Shown here piece by piece: positions 40,012 through 48,253 of a stretch of DNA of 64,000 bases. Where the stretch lies: the NCBI GenBank assembly GCA_045646525.1, contig JAZRKX010000027.1, forward strand, positions 15,192 to 79,191, written 5' to 3'. Source of the DNA: RGIG8748 sp045646525. GTDB taxonomy: Bacteria > Bacillota > Clostridia > UMGS1810. The position numbers and the translations under genes are program-made. The notes below the pieces were generated by a model. It searched no databases and was not told where the DNA came from. It saw nothing but the letters and a program-made list of their open reading frames with translations. The first letter of the stretch is position 1; every line of letters begins with the position of its first letter.

Positions 40012-40548
40012 TTGAGAGTTATTTCCGGCTCATTAAGAGGTCTTAAGCTGGAAAGCCTTCCCGGCACAGACACCAGACCCACTCTGGACAGAGTGAAAGA
40101 AGCGCTTTTTTCCATGCTTATGGGTAAGGTGGCAGACAGCGCGGGACTCGACCTTTTTGCAGGGAGCGGCGCTCTCGGCATAGAGCTTATGAGCAGGTAC
40201 GGCAGAGAATGCACCTTTGTGGATAATTCTGCCGATGCCATGAGGGTAATAACTGCCAATATTACAAAAGCACGCCTTACAGATAAGGTGTGTTTGGAAA
40301 AATGCGATGCACTTTCTTTTCTTGGCTCAACTCCAAAGAAGTTTGACATCATATTTCTGGACCCGCCCTATATGTCGGAGCTTTATGACAAAGCGCTCGA
40401 TATCATAAGAAACAGAGGTCTCTTAAATTCGGGCGGTGTGGCGGTGTGCGAGTGTCCGAGCGGTTATACTCCGCTTCTGGCAGGCTATACCGTAATAAAG
40501 GACAAGACCTACGGCAAGGTAAGGCTTTTGGTATTGGAGGAAGCATAA
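40012..40548 (+). CDS. rsmD: 16S rRNA (guanine966-N2)-methyltransferase RsmD
   Basis: 178 residues from TTG 40012, which has AAAGGAGAG with 6-base spacing; an upstream in-frame start at 39967 has none. SAM motif DLFAGSGALGIELMSRY and catalytic FLDPPYMSELY. The N-terminal LRVISGSLRGLKLESLPG, TRPTLDRVKEALF signature is typical. It methylates G966 in the 30S. The stop shares one base with the coaD start, a pairing common in Firmicutes. Confidence 0.95.
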   Translation: MRVISGSLRGLKLESLPGTDTRPTLDRVKEALFSMLMGKVADSAGLDLFAGSGALGIELMSRYGRECTFVDNSADAMRVITANITKARLTDKVCLEKCDALSFLGSTPKKFDIIFLDPPYMSELYDKALDIIRNRGLLNSGGVAVCECPSGYTPLLAGYTVIKDKTYGKVRLLVLEEA

Positions 40549-41048
40549 TGAGAATAGCTGTTTATCCGGGGAGCTTTGACCCCGTAACAAACGGACATAT
40601 AGATATAATACGCCGAAGCGCAAGGACATTCGACAAGGTGTATGTGGCTGTGCTCGTAAACAGCGCCAAAAAGCCCGCATTTACCACAGAGCAGAGAATG
40701 GCGTGGATACGCAAAGCAACCGAGGGACTAGATAATGTAGAGGTAGATACCTTTTCGGGACTTTTGGTAGACTATATGAAAGAAAAGGATGCTAAGTTTA
40801 TTATAAAGGGTTTAAGGGCTCTATCGGATTTTGAATACGAATTCCAGATGGCTCTTATGAATCACAAGCTTTCCAAGGATATAGAAACACTCTTTATGAT
40901 GACAAGTGCCAAATATCAGTACTTAAGCTCAAGCATAGTAAAAGAGGTTGCCCGTCACGGCGCATCTCTGGACGGACTTGTGCCCGAGTGCATCAAGGAC
41001 GATATAATAGCAAAAGCACAACAGGTTTTTCACCCTGAAAATAAATAA
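40548..41048 (+). CDS. coaD: Phosphopantetheine adenylyltransferase
   Basis: 166 residues. The nucleotidyltransferase motif is YPGSFDPVTNGHIDIIRR (TxxH type), later RALSDFEYEFQMALMNHKL and YLSSSIVKEVARHG (the ISSS-like phosphate loop). It makes dephospho-CoA in the fourth step of coenzyme A synthesis. ATG 40548 directly follows the rsmD stop with GGAGG upstream. Confidence 0.97.
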   Translation: MRIAVYPGSFDPVTNGHIDIIRRSARTFDKVYVAVLVNSAKKPAFTTEQRMAWIRKATEGLDNVEVDTFSGLLVDYMKEKDAKFIIKGLRALSDFEYEFQMALMNHKLSKDIETLFMMTSAKYQYLSSSIVKEVARHGASLDGLVPECIKDDIIAKAQQVFHPENK

Positions 41049-41082
41049 TAATTATAAATTTTGTATGAGAGGAGTACAGAAG

Positions 41083-41523
41083 ATGGATGTTATAGAAATG
41101 CTTAGCGAACTTGAAGAAATTATAGAAAAAGGTTTTGAGATACCCATTATCAAAAAGACCTTTATCGACAAGGAAGCCGTAATGTCCCTTATAAACGACA
41201 TAAGCCTCCAGCTTCCCGATGAGCTCAGAGTAGCAAAGTCTATTGCAGAGGATTCCAAGAAGATAATTGCCGATGCGCAGAGACAGGCAGATGCCAAGAT
41301 TAAAGAGGCAGAGCACAAAATAATGGGTCTTGTAGACGAGCACGAAATCACAAGACAGGCTACTGCAAATGCCAACGATATCATATCCAAGGCACAGAAG
41401 GACGGCAGAGAAATCAAGCTTGCAGCCATCAAATTTGCAGACGAGCTTCTTGAAAGAGTAGAAGGCGATGTTAAGAGCATTGGCGACAAGTTAAGACAGG
41501 GAAGAGAAAATCTCCGTCAGTAA
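41083..41523 (+). CDS. Coiled-coil protein related to ATP-synthase b / V-type stalk-like proteins
   Basis: 146 residues, almost all helical: KIIADAQRQADAKIKEAEHK, then ANANDIISKAQKDGREIKL, with alanine-rich heptads like F-type subunit b or V-type stalk subunits. No membrane segment is present. Proteins of this form downstream of coaD are, from memory, common in Clostridia and carry the uninformative label ATPase; a DivIVA-like or scaffolding role is equally possible. ATG 41083 is chosen because AGAGGAG lies 8 bases upstream. An intrinsic terminator follows. Confidence 0.7.
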   Translation: MDVIEMLSELEEIIEKGFEIPIIKKTFIDKEAVMSLINDISLQLPDELRVAKSIAEDSKKIIADAQRQADAKIKEAEHKIMGLVDEHEITRQATANANDIISKAQKDGREIKLAAIKFADELLERVEGDVKSIGDKLRQGRENLRQ

Positions 41524-41544
41524 TTTTATAATGCAACAAAAAGG

Positions 41545-41597
41545 CTGCGGTAAGCTATGCAAAGGGCGACCTTTGGCATAATTTGCTGCAGTTTTTT
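41545..41597 (+). terminator. Intrinsic terminator between the coiled-coil gene and proB
   Basis: Long stem: CTGCGGTAA with TTGCTGCAG outside and TATGCAAAGG with CCTTTGGCATA inside, loop GCGA, then six T. Because the T-run is only 22 bases from the proB start it could also act as an attenuator of proBA. Confidence 0.8.
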
Positions 41598-41618
41598 GAT
41601 AAAAAGGATTTGATTTAT

Positions 41619-42407
41619 ATGACATTTAAAGATGCAAAGAGAATAGTTTTCAAGGTAGGCACCTCCACCCTTACCTACGAGGGCGGCGGCATAAACATAC
41701 GCCGTGTGGAAAAGCTTGTTAAGGTGCTTTCCGATATAAAAAATCAGGGCAAGGAAATAATTCTTGTAACAAGCGGTGCCATAGGCATAGGCATGGGAAA
41801 GCTTGGCATAACCGAGCGCCCAAAGGAGACAAGGGGCAAGCAGGCGCTTGCTGCTATAGGTCAGTGCGAGCTTATGGACTTTTATTCCAGACTTTTTTCC
41901 GACTATAACCATACCGTAGCACAGCTTCTTCTTACAAAGGATGTTGTGGACAATGAGGTTTTAAAGCACAATGCACAAAACACCTTTGAAACCCTGCTTT
42001 CGCTCGGCGCAATACCTATTGTAAACGAAAACGACTCCATAAGTGCAGAGCAGATTGAATTCGGCGACAACGATACCCTCTCTGCCATAGTGGCAAGTCT
42101 TACACATGCGGATATGCTCATAATCCTTTCGGATATAGACGGTCTTTATGACAAAAATCCGTCCGTAAACCCCGATGCCAGACTCATACCTCTTGTAGAG
42201 GATATCACAGAAGATATAAAGATAGTCGCCTCGGGTGCAGGCACCTCAAGAGGAACAGGCGGTATGATTACCAAGATTTCCGCCGCAGAGATTGCAACGG
42301 CGGCAGGAGTGGATATGTTTATATTAAACGGCAAGGACCCTGCCATAATATATGAGCTTGCAGACGGCGGTAAGGTGGGCACACTCTTTCGTGCAAGAAA
42401 GGAATAA
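41619..42407 (+). CDS. proB: Glutamate 5-kinase (without PUA domain)
   Basis: 262 residues, an amino acid kinase domain only. Motifs: VFKVGTSTLTY, ILVTSGAIGIGMGKL, IPIVNENDSISAEQIEFGDND, and GTGGMITKISAAEIATAAGV. It phosphorylates glutamate as the first step to proline. The C-terminal PUA domain of about 100 residues found in the longer enzymes is absent, as in some Firmicutes. ATG 41619 with AAAGGA upstream. proA follows after 4 bases. Confidence 0.95.
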   Translation: MTFKDAKRIVFKVGTSTLTYEGGGINIRRVEKLVKVLSDIKNQGKEIILVTSGAIGIGMGKLGITERPKETRGKQALAAIGQCELMDFYSRLFSDYNHTVAQLLLTKDVVDNEVLKHNAQNTFETLLSLGAIPIVNENDSISAEQIEFGDNDTLSAIVASLTHADMLIILSDIDGLYDKNPSVNPDARLIPLVEDITEDIKIVASGAGTSRGTGGMITKISAAEIATAAGVDMFILNGKDPAIIYELADGGKVGTLFRARKE

Positions 42408-42411
42408 ACTC

Positions 42412-43656
42412 ATGTCAGATTTAATACAAAAAGGCATATATGCAAGAAAAGCCGCATCCTTTATTGCAAAAAAGGATACAGCCTACAAAAACCTCATGCT
42501 TACAAAAATATCCGAGGCCTTAAAGGATAATGCAAAGTACATAGAGGAGCAAAACCTTACAGACCTTGCAAACGCAAAGGAAAACGGAATATCCGAAGCT
42601 ATGACAGACAGACTCCGTTTTGACAAAGCAAGGATTATTTCCTGTGCGGATGCTGTGCTCGAGGTAACAAAGCTTGCCGACCCCGTGGGCGAGGTGCTCT
42701 CGTCTGCAGAAAGACCAAACGGACTTAATATAGACAAGGTGCGTGTGCCCTTTGGAGTTATAGGTATAATATATGAATCACGCCCCAATGTAACGGTAGA
42801 TACCACCGTGCTTTGCCTTAAGACATCAAACGCGGTGATACTCCGCGGCGGCAAAGAAGCAATCCACACAAATACTGCTATAGTCAAGGTAATGCGCTCT
42901 GCCTTAAAGGATATGGGAGCGGACGAAAACCTTATAGGCTTTGTGGAGGACACCTCGAGAGACAGCGCAAACGAAATGATGCGTCTTAAAGGTTATATAG
43001 ATGTGCTCATACCCCGAGGGGGAGCAGGTCTTATAAATGCCGTGGTAAATAATTCCACCGTGCCTGTTATAGAGACGGGTGTGGGCAACTGCCATGTGTA
43101 TGTGGATAAATATGCCGATATTAAAAAAGCTGTGGATATAGCGGTAAATGCCAAAACGAGCAGACCGTCGGTATGTAATGCCATAGAGACTCTTCTCATA
43201 CACAGGGATATAGCAGATGAGTTTTGCAAAGAGCTTAACCCTCATTTTGAAAGCAAGGGCGTTAAGGTCTATGCAACAGATGATATAAAGGATGTTCTTA
43301 AAACCGTGCGCTCTGTTACAGATGAAGATTTTGCCACCGAGTTTCTGGACTACGAGATTGCCGTGCGCACAGTAGACAGTATAGACGAAGCAATAGACCA
43401 TATCACAAAGTACAGTTCAATGCACTCGGAATGCATTGTGTCCGAGGATGCCGTATCGCAGAAGCTTTTCACCTCATGTATAGATGCGGCGGCGGTGTAT
43501 GTGAATGCTTCCACCCGCTTTACAGACGGTTTTGAATTCGGCTTCGGAGCGGAGATAGGCATAAGCACACAAAAGCTTCACGCAAGAGGTCCTATGGGAC
43601 TTAGTGAGCTTACAAGCTATAAGTATATTATAACAGGCAACGGTCAAATCCGTTAG
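42412..43656 (+). CDS. proA: Glutamate-5-semialdehyde dehydrogenase (gamma-glutamyl phosphate reductase)
   Basis: 414-residue aldehyde-dehydrogenase-superfamily enzyme that reduces glutamyl phosphate. Motifs: PFGVIGIIYESRPNVTVD, ILRGGKEAIHTN, VPVIETGVGNCHVYVD, the catalytic Cys in TSRPSVCNAIETLLIH, and the C-terminal GAEIGISTQKLHARGPMGL. It starts 4 bases after proB. With proC at 33298 the proline pathway from glutamate is complete. Confidence 0.97.
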   Translation: MSDLIQKGIYARKAASFIAKKDTAYKNLMLTKISEALKDNAKYIEEQNLTDLANAKENGISEAMTDRLRFDKARIISCADAVLEVTKLADPVGEVLSSAERPNGLNIDKVRVPFGVIGIIYESRPNVTVDTTVLCLKTSNAVILRGGKEAIHTNTAIVKVMRSALKDMGADENLIGFVEDTSRDSANEMMRLKGYIDVLIPRGGAGLINAVVNNSTVPVIETGVGNCHVYVDKYADIKKAVDIAVNAKTSRPSVCNAIETLLIHRDIADEFCKELNPHFESKGVKVYATDDIKDVLKTVRSVTDEDFATEFLDYEIAVRTVDSIDEAIDHITKYSSMHSECIVSEDAVSQKLFTSCIDAAAVYVNASTRFTDGFEFGFGAEIGISTQKLHARGPMGLSELTSYKYIITGNGQIR

Positions 43657-43691
43657 AGATGTAAAAAATGCGCAGATATAAACAATTACAA

Positions 43692-43720
43692 AAAGAGGCT
43701 CGGGAATCCGAGCCTCTTTT
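43692..43720. terminator. Bidirectional intrinsic terminator
   Basis: AAAGAGGCTCGG-GAAT-CCGAGCCTCTTTT between convergent proA (+) and the YgjV-like gene (-). Confidence 0.9.
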
Positions 43721-43727
43721 AACATGC

Positions 43728-44252
43728 TTATTTTGTTTTCTTTCTGTCGTGTATTATCATGCCCACTATGGTGAATATAAGCTGGGGTATATGTGTTGCA
43801 AGTGCATTGTATGCGGGTGCTATTATATCGTGGGTGCACCACAGGAGCATATTTACTATTGTCCAGAATCTGTATTTTGCGCCGTTTGTCTGTCCTATGC
43901 ACATTATAAAGCTTAGAGAAGCTATTATTACAAGTGTGCCAAGAAGAGATATTCCGCCTGCCACCCATATGTTAAGTACAATTATAGCTATTACATATAT
44001 GGCTATGAGCCACTTGGGAATCGGCTTGTTTTTCGAGTCGAAGAAATAGTTTATGAGTGTCATAACCGCACCGAGATAGCATGCTGCGGCGCCGTTTATA
44101 CCGCTTCCGCCCACAAGGTAGCTGGTGGCTACAAAGAGATTTGCACAGAAAACCAAAAACAGAATGGTTTTCATTTTCTCGCCCTTTATGAGTGAGGCGG
44201 ATATTATGCATATGAGACCTGAAATACTTAATATGTAAGATAGTAGTTGCAT
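43728..44252 (-). CDS. YgjV-family inner membrane protein
   Basis: 174 residues with five or six hydrophobic segments (for example LLSYILSISGLICIISASLI and WLIAIYVIAIIVLNIWVAGG). The pattern YLVGGSGINGAAACYLGAVM and the segment RFWTIVNMLLWCTHDIIAPA fit the YgjV (Imp-YgjV) family, whose function is unknown. ATG 44252 is preceded by GGAG on the minus strand. It is a stand-alone gene. Confidence 0.7.
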   Translation of the reverse strand: MQLLSYILSISGLICIISASLIKGEKMKTILFLVFCANLFVATSYLVGGSGINGAAACYLGAVMTLINYFFDSKNKPIPKWLIAIYVIAIIVLNIWVAGGISLLGTLVIIASLSFIMCIGQTNGAKYRFWTIVNMLLWCTHDIIAPAYNALATHIPQLIFTIVGMIIHDRKKTK

Positions 44253-44382
44253 TGTTTTCTCCTTTGTTTTTTATTTAGTATATCATGAATTCAGCACAAA
44301 TACAATGAGCTTTATAAATATTGTTTACTTTTTTGGGAAAAGGTGTTAAAATATATCTATATATTGTCTCGGAGGAAAAGAT

Positions 44383-45147
44383 ATGATACATTCAATTTTG
44401 CTTATAGGTCAGTCCAACATGGCAGGAAGAGGCTTTGCTAATGAGGAAGAGCCCATAAATAACGAAAAAATCAAGGTATTGCGAAACGGCAGATGGTGGA
44501 ACATGTACACCCCCGTAAATCCCGACAGAGTAACTGCGGGAGTCTGTCTTGCAGAGAGCTTTGCAGATTTGTATGCCGCAGAGCACGATGCTGATGTGGG
44601 TCTTATTCCATGCGCAGACGGAGGCACCTGCCTTGACCAATGGCAAGTGGGCGGACTTCTCTTTGACCATGCGTGCTATATGGCACAGCTTGCCATGCGC
44701 ACATCCACCATTGCGGCGGTTTTGTGGCATCAGGGCGAGTCGGATTGCGGAGACGAGGTATATCCGTTGTACGAAAAGAAGCTGTCTGTAATAATGGAAG
44801 CATTCCGTGAGAGATTATGTCTACATGATGTTCCCTTTATCCTTGGAGGTCTTGGTGATTTTATAGAGGATTTCCGCGGCAAGGACGGAGACGGCTACCA
44901 TTTTGCAAACAGTCCCCATATAAATGCCGCCTTAAAAAGCTATGCAGACAAAACCGATATGACGGGTTTTGTATCGGCAGAGGGTCTTACCTCAAATCCT
45001 GACGGACTTCATTTCAATGCCAGGTCATTAAGGGAATTCGGAATACGCTACTATAATGAGTTTAAAAAGCTTGAGGACAAAAATAAAATATTTATTTCCA
45101 AGCCTGACTGGAACGATGCAGTAAGGTCGGAACTTGAAAGCCTATAA
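44383..45147 (+). CDS. SGNH-type sialate O-acetylesterase-like hydrolase
   Basis: 254 residues without a signal peptide. The catalytic blocks are SILLIGQSNMAGRG (Ser nucleophile), VLWHQGESDCGDEVYP (His-Gln-Gly-Glu-Ser-Asp), and NPDGLHFNARSLREFGIRYY (Asp and His). This is the SASA/carbohydrate-esterase family that removes acetyl groups from sialic acid or polysaccharides. Cytoplasmic location is inferred. GGAGG upstream of ATG 44383. It is separate from its neighbours in function. Confidence 0.9.
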   Translation: MIHSILLIGQSNMAGRGFANEEEPINNEKIKVLRNGRWWNMYTPVNPDRVTAGVCLAESFADLYAAEHDADVGLIPCADGGTCLDQWQVGGLLFDHACYMAQLAMRTSTIAAVLWHQGESDCGDEVYPLYEKKLSVIMEAFRERLCLHDVPFILGGLGDFIEDFRGKDGDGYHFANSPHINAALKSYADKTDMTGFVSAEGLTSNPDGLHFNARSLREFGIRYYNEFKKLEDKNKIFISKPDWNDAVRSELESL

Positions 45148-45181
45148 ACAGTATTTTAGTTTTTCATCTTGCAGATAAAGT

Positions 45182-45582
45182 ATGTCAGAGCCAAAAGGTC
45201 TGCACATCCCCCGGGCGGCAAAGGTCATAGATGTCTCGGGCGGTCACAGCGACACCGCCGCAGGTGCAAAGCTATCTATGATAATTGCGCCCATGTTCAG
45301 AGCAAGAATGCCCATCATTACAGACAGGGTAAACTGCATATCCACAACGGGCAGTGATATAGATGTACTTGTAACACAGTAGCAGTAAATCCCAAAAACG
45401 AAGAATTAAAAATAAATCTTAAGAAAAAAGGACTCCCGGTTGTCGATATCGAAATATTAAAGGAGAAGACCGAGCGCATAACAGGTAAACCGAAGTCTCT
45501 TTCCAAGGGTGAGATAGTTGTAGCCGAGGTGGTATCGCGCTATGGCGAAATTACAGACAGAATATACGAGGTAAGAACATGA
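45182..45582 (+). pseudogene. citF: Remnant of citrate lyase alpha subunit (citF), C-terminal part, frameshifted
   Basis: Two frames together match the last quarter of CitF. From 45182 one frame reads VIDVSGGHSDTAAGAKLSMI, APMFRARMPIITD, and DIDVLVT before TAG at 45380. From about 45384 the next frame reads AVNPKNEELKINLKKKGLPV, DIEILKEKTERITGKP and stops at TGA 45580-45582. A short deletion around 45383 explains the shift and the loss of the ERGI-like residues normally between VLVT and AVNP. About 370 N-terminal codons are missing. The remnant stop still overlaps the fumarase start as ATGA, showing that citF once was coupled to it. Confidence 0.8.
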
Positions 45583-46418
45583 GAGAAATAAGTGCCAAAT
45601 TAATAACGCAGACAGTAAAGAAGCTCTGCATAGAGGCAAACTGCCATCTTCCGCAGGATATCAAGTCTGTGCTGGAAAAGGCGTATGATGAGGAAAGCTG
45701 GCAGGGCGCAAAAGAAATCCTCGGCAGAATATGCGAAAACTACCGCATTGCCGACAGCGAAAATGTGCCCATATGTCAGGATACAGGCGCGGCGTGCGTG
45801 TTTCTTAAGATTGGACAGGATGTGCACATAGACGGCGACTTAACCGAAGCGATAAATGAGGGTGTCCGTCAGGGCTATAGCGAGGGTTATTTAAGAAAGA
45901 GTATCGTACGCGACCCTCTCGACAGGGTAAACACGGGCGACAACACCCCCGCAATGATATATTTTGAGCTTACATCGGGCGACAGGATAGAGATAACCGT
46001 AGCGCCAAAGGGTTTCGGAAGCGAGAATATGAGCCGTATAGCAATGCTTAAGCCATCTGACGGTATAGAGGGTGTAAAGCAGTTTGTAGTAAAAACCGTG
46101 GAAGAAGCAGGTCCCAATCCCTGTCCTCCCGTTGTGGTCGGAGTGGGTATAGGCGGTACCTTCGACAAGGCGGCGTACCTTGCAAAGAAAGCGCTTTTAA
46201 GAAATGCCGACGAGCCAAACCCCGACAAGTTCTATGCTGATTTGGAAGAGGAGCTTTTGGAAAAGATAAATTCTCTCGGTATAGGTCCTCAGGGACTTGG
46301 CGGCAGAACAACCGCCCTCTGTGTGAACATAGAAAAGTTCCCAACTCATATAGCGGGGCTTCCCGTGGCAGTCAACATCAACTGCCATGTCACAAGACAC
46401 AAGACGGAGGTAATATAA
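45579..46418 (+). CDS. Fumarate hydratase class I, alpha subunit
   Basis: 279 residues of the two-subunit Fe-S fumarase/tartrate dehydratase family. Cluster cysteines: VPICQDTGAACVFLK, NPCPPVVVGVGIGGTFDKAA, and TTALCVNIEKFPTHIAGLPV. The NTGDNTPAMIYFELTSGD segment is typical. It interconverts fumarate and malate with the beta subunit encoded immediately downstream (stop and start share one base). An L(+)-tartrate dehydratase specificity cannot be excluded by eye. It follows a decayed citrate lyase gene. Confidence 0.93.
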   Translation: MREISAKLITQTVKKLCIEANCHLPQDIKSVLEKAYDEESWQGAKEILGRICENYRIADSENVPICQDTGAACVFLKIGQDVHIDGDLTEAINEGVRQGYSEGYLRKSIVRDPLDRVNTGDNTPAMIYFELTSGDRIEITVAPKGFGSENMSRIAMLKPSDGIEGVKQFVVKTVEEAGPNPCPPVVVGVGIGGTFDKAAYLAKKALLRNADEPNPDKFYADLEEELLEKINSLGIGPQGLGGRTTALCVNIEKFPTHIAGLPVAVNINCHVTRHKTEVI

Positions 46419-46978
46419 TGGAGATTAAGCTTACAACACCTCTTACAAGGGAAAAGGTGCGCTCGCTCAAGGCGGGAGACAGTTGCCTTATAACAGGCAC
46501 AATATATACCGCAAGAGATGCCGCACACAAAAGGCTGTGCGCTCTTGCCGACGAGGGCAAGGCTCTTCCTCTTGATATTGCCGACAGTATAATATATTTT
46601 GTAGGACCCACCCCCACAAAGCCGGGGCAGATAGTAGGCTCTGCCGGTCCTACCACCTCATACAGAATGGACGCCTACAGTCCTGCGCTTATAGCTCTCG
46701 GGCAGACAGGAATGATAGGCAAGGGCAAAAGAGATGACAGTGTAATAGCTGCCATGAAAGAGTACGGTGCGGTGTACTTTGGTGCTATAGGCGGCTGCGG
46801 TGCGCTTCTTGGCAAATGCATAAAGAAAGCCGAGGTAATAGCCTATGATGATTTGGGCCCCGAGGCTATACGAAGACTTGTGGTAGAGGATTTTCCTGTG
46901 GTTGTTATAATAGACAGCGAGGGGAATAATCTTTATGAAACAGGGCGAAAGGAATATTTGGAGAGTCTTTCGGATTGA
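46418..46978 (+). CDS. Fumarate hydratase class I, beta subunit
   Basis: 186 residues. Motifs: LKAGDSCLITGTIYTARDAA, HKRL, GPTPTKPGQIVGSAGPTTSY, RMDAYSP, GKGKRDD, YFGAIGGCGALL and GPEAIRRLVVEDFPVVVIID. It provides the substrate-closing half of the [4Fe-4S] fumarase. It starts on the last base of the alpha subunit stop. No clear terminator; repeat module copy C begins about 35 bases later. Confidence 0.94.
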   Translation: MEIKLTTPLTREKVRSLKAGDSCLITGTIYTARDAAHKRLCALADEGKALPLDIADSIIYFVGPTPTKPGQIVGSAGPTTSYRMDAYSPALIALGQTGMIGKGKRDDSVIAAMKEYGAVYFGAIGGCGALLGKCIKKAEVIAYDDLGPEAIRRLVVEDFPVVVIIDSEGNNLYETGRKEYLESLSD

Positions 46979-47009
46979 AAAACCATAAATGTGACCTGTA
47001 GATGCTCCT

Positions 47010-47230
47010 CCTACTGCCCCCTCATCCGCTGTGGACTTTAAAGCTAAAAACCCCGATTAAAAACGCATATCCTACCGCCGTTGCGAAAGAAGAAATTTTT
47101 TTCTTCAAGTCCTCACTAAACGGCACTTGAAAAAGGGAACTTAAATTGCTTCAAGTGCCGTTTGCGATAGCTTTGCCTTTTCTCTTTTTCCTTTCCAAAT
47201 CCCGCATATTTCAATGCGGATTTTTTTAAG
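47010..47230 (+). repeat. Solo three-way-junction repeat module, copy C (mixed arms)
   Basis: No small gene is attached. Hairpin 1 is GAAGAAA-TTTT-TTTCTTC-like (about 47090-47106); the link AAGTCCTCACTAAACGGC leads into hairpin 2, AAACGGCACTTGAA (47118-47131) with TTCAAGTGCCGTTT (47150-47163), a 14-bp stem whose distal half differs from all other copies while still pairing. The left outer arm (CCCCGATTAAAAACGCATAT) is that of copy B, but the right outer arm (CGATAGCTTTGCCTTTT) is that of copy A-right, so the outer stem cannot close. The element looks recombinant. Confidence 0.7.
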
Positions 47231-47526
47231 CTTTGGATATACTTTATTTTTCATTTTCAAATATTCGTAACGGATTTCTTCCTATTATATATAATAATCA
47301 ATCAGAACAGAGCATATTTTGAGATATACATCAAAGGTTTACATAATGCAAATTTGGGCGCATATATAGCGCAAAGTGAGTATTTAAGGGCATTTGAGAG
47401 CTTTTTTGCTTTTATTTCAAGGGAAATACCATGTACAAATTGCACAATTTATATGTTGTGTGAATGTGCAACATTCACGAAATTTTAAAAATTTACTCAA
47501 AAAAAACCAAATACAGAAAAAAATGC
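47231..47526. other. AT-rich intergenic stretch with short palindromes
   Basis: No coding sequence is seen. It contains GCGC-ATATATA-GCGC near 47365 and the perfect 8-bp palindrome GTGAATGT-GCA-ACATTCAC at 47460-47478, about 50 bases upstream of the S10 promoter. The rest is A/T-rich and may help promoter activity. Confidence 0.5.
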
Positions 47527-47555
47527 TTGCAAATCGCTTCTTTATATTATATAAT
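47527..47555 (+). promoter_or_regulatory. Main promoter of the S10-spc-alpha operon
   Basis: TTGCAA at 47527-47532, 17-base spacer, TATAAT at 47550-47555, preceded by A/T-rich DNA. It yields a leader of about 260 nt before rpsJ. Confidence 0.8.
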
Positions 47556-47561
47556 AGTCAA

Positions 47562-47821
47562 GCGTGGCATGACATACGATGATGTGGGAGGTTACCAATC
47601 GCAGGAAGTAACGGACCTTGCGGTTAATTTCCACGGAGAATGTCCGAATCGTGAATTCGGGCGGCACGGTCACTTGATATAGGTGTATTATGCCCCGGAT
47701 AGCTTAAGTTTTAATTAAGTTGCCGGGTTTTATAATGCATTGAGTACGACACACCCGGCTGGGTGTACGTTTTCATGACTGCCGGAATGGCACCAAGAAT
47801 ATCAAAAGGAGGTACTATCTC
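47562..47821 (+). promoter_or_regulatory. Structured leader of the S10 operon
   Basis: About 260 nt between promoter and rpsJ. Hairpins include CCCGG..AGCTTAA / TTAAGTT..CCGGG (about 47694-47730), followed by TTTTATAA, and ACACCC-GGCT-GGGTGT (about 47749-47766). Ribosomal protein leaders of this sort allow autogenous control, often by L4 in S10 operons; I cannot say which protein binds here. The first hairpin with its weak T-run could attenuate transcription. Confidence 0.5.
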
Positions 47822-48136
47822 ATGGCTAAAAGTCAGAAAATCAGAATTAAGCTTAAGGCTTATGACCACCAGTTAATCGACCAGTCTGCAAAGAAAATTG
47901 TTGAGACTGCAGAAAGAACCGGTGCAAAGGTTGCAGGTCCTATTCCGCTCCCTACTAAGAAAGAGGTTGTTACAATCTTAAGAGCGGTACACAAGTATAA
48001 GGACTCCCGTGAACAGTTCGAATTAAGAACTCACAAGAGACTTATCGACATATTGGAACCCACAGCCAAGACTATCGACAGCTTGCTCAAGATTACATTA
48101 CCCGCAGGCGTTGATATCGAAATCCAGCAGATGTAA
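47822..48136 (+). CDS. rpsJ: 30S ribosomal protein S10
   Basis: 104-residue protein of the 30S head, which also serves as NusE in antitermination complexes with NusB. The sequence is the standard family length with IRIKLKAYDHQLIDQSAKKI at the start and THKRLIDILEPTAKTIDSL near the end. First gene of the operon, ATG 47822 with AAGGAGG upstream. The 117-base gap to rplC is unusually long for this operon and contains hairpin-forming sequence. Confidence 0.98.
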   Translation: MAKSQKIRIKLKAYDHQLIDQSAKKIVETAERTGAKVAGPIPLPTKKEVVTILRAVHKYKDSREQFELRTHKRLIDILEPTAKTIDSLLKITLPAGVDIEIQQM

Positions 48137-48253
48137 TTTCTGCAAAAGAAACGCGCTCACGCATTTCTTTTGGGAGCTGTCACCGACGATGGCAGCAGGT
48201 CATGTTGAGGCACCTTAGCTTCAACCAATAACCATAATAGGAGGAAAGCTAAA

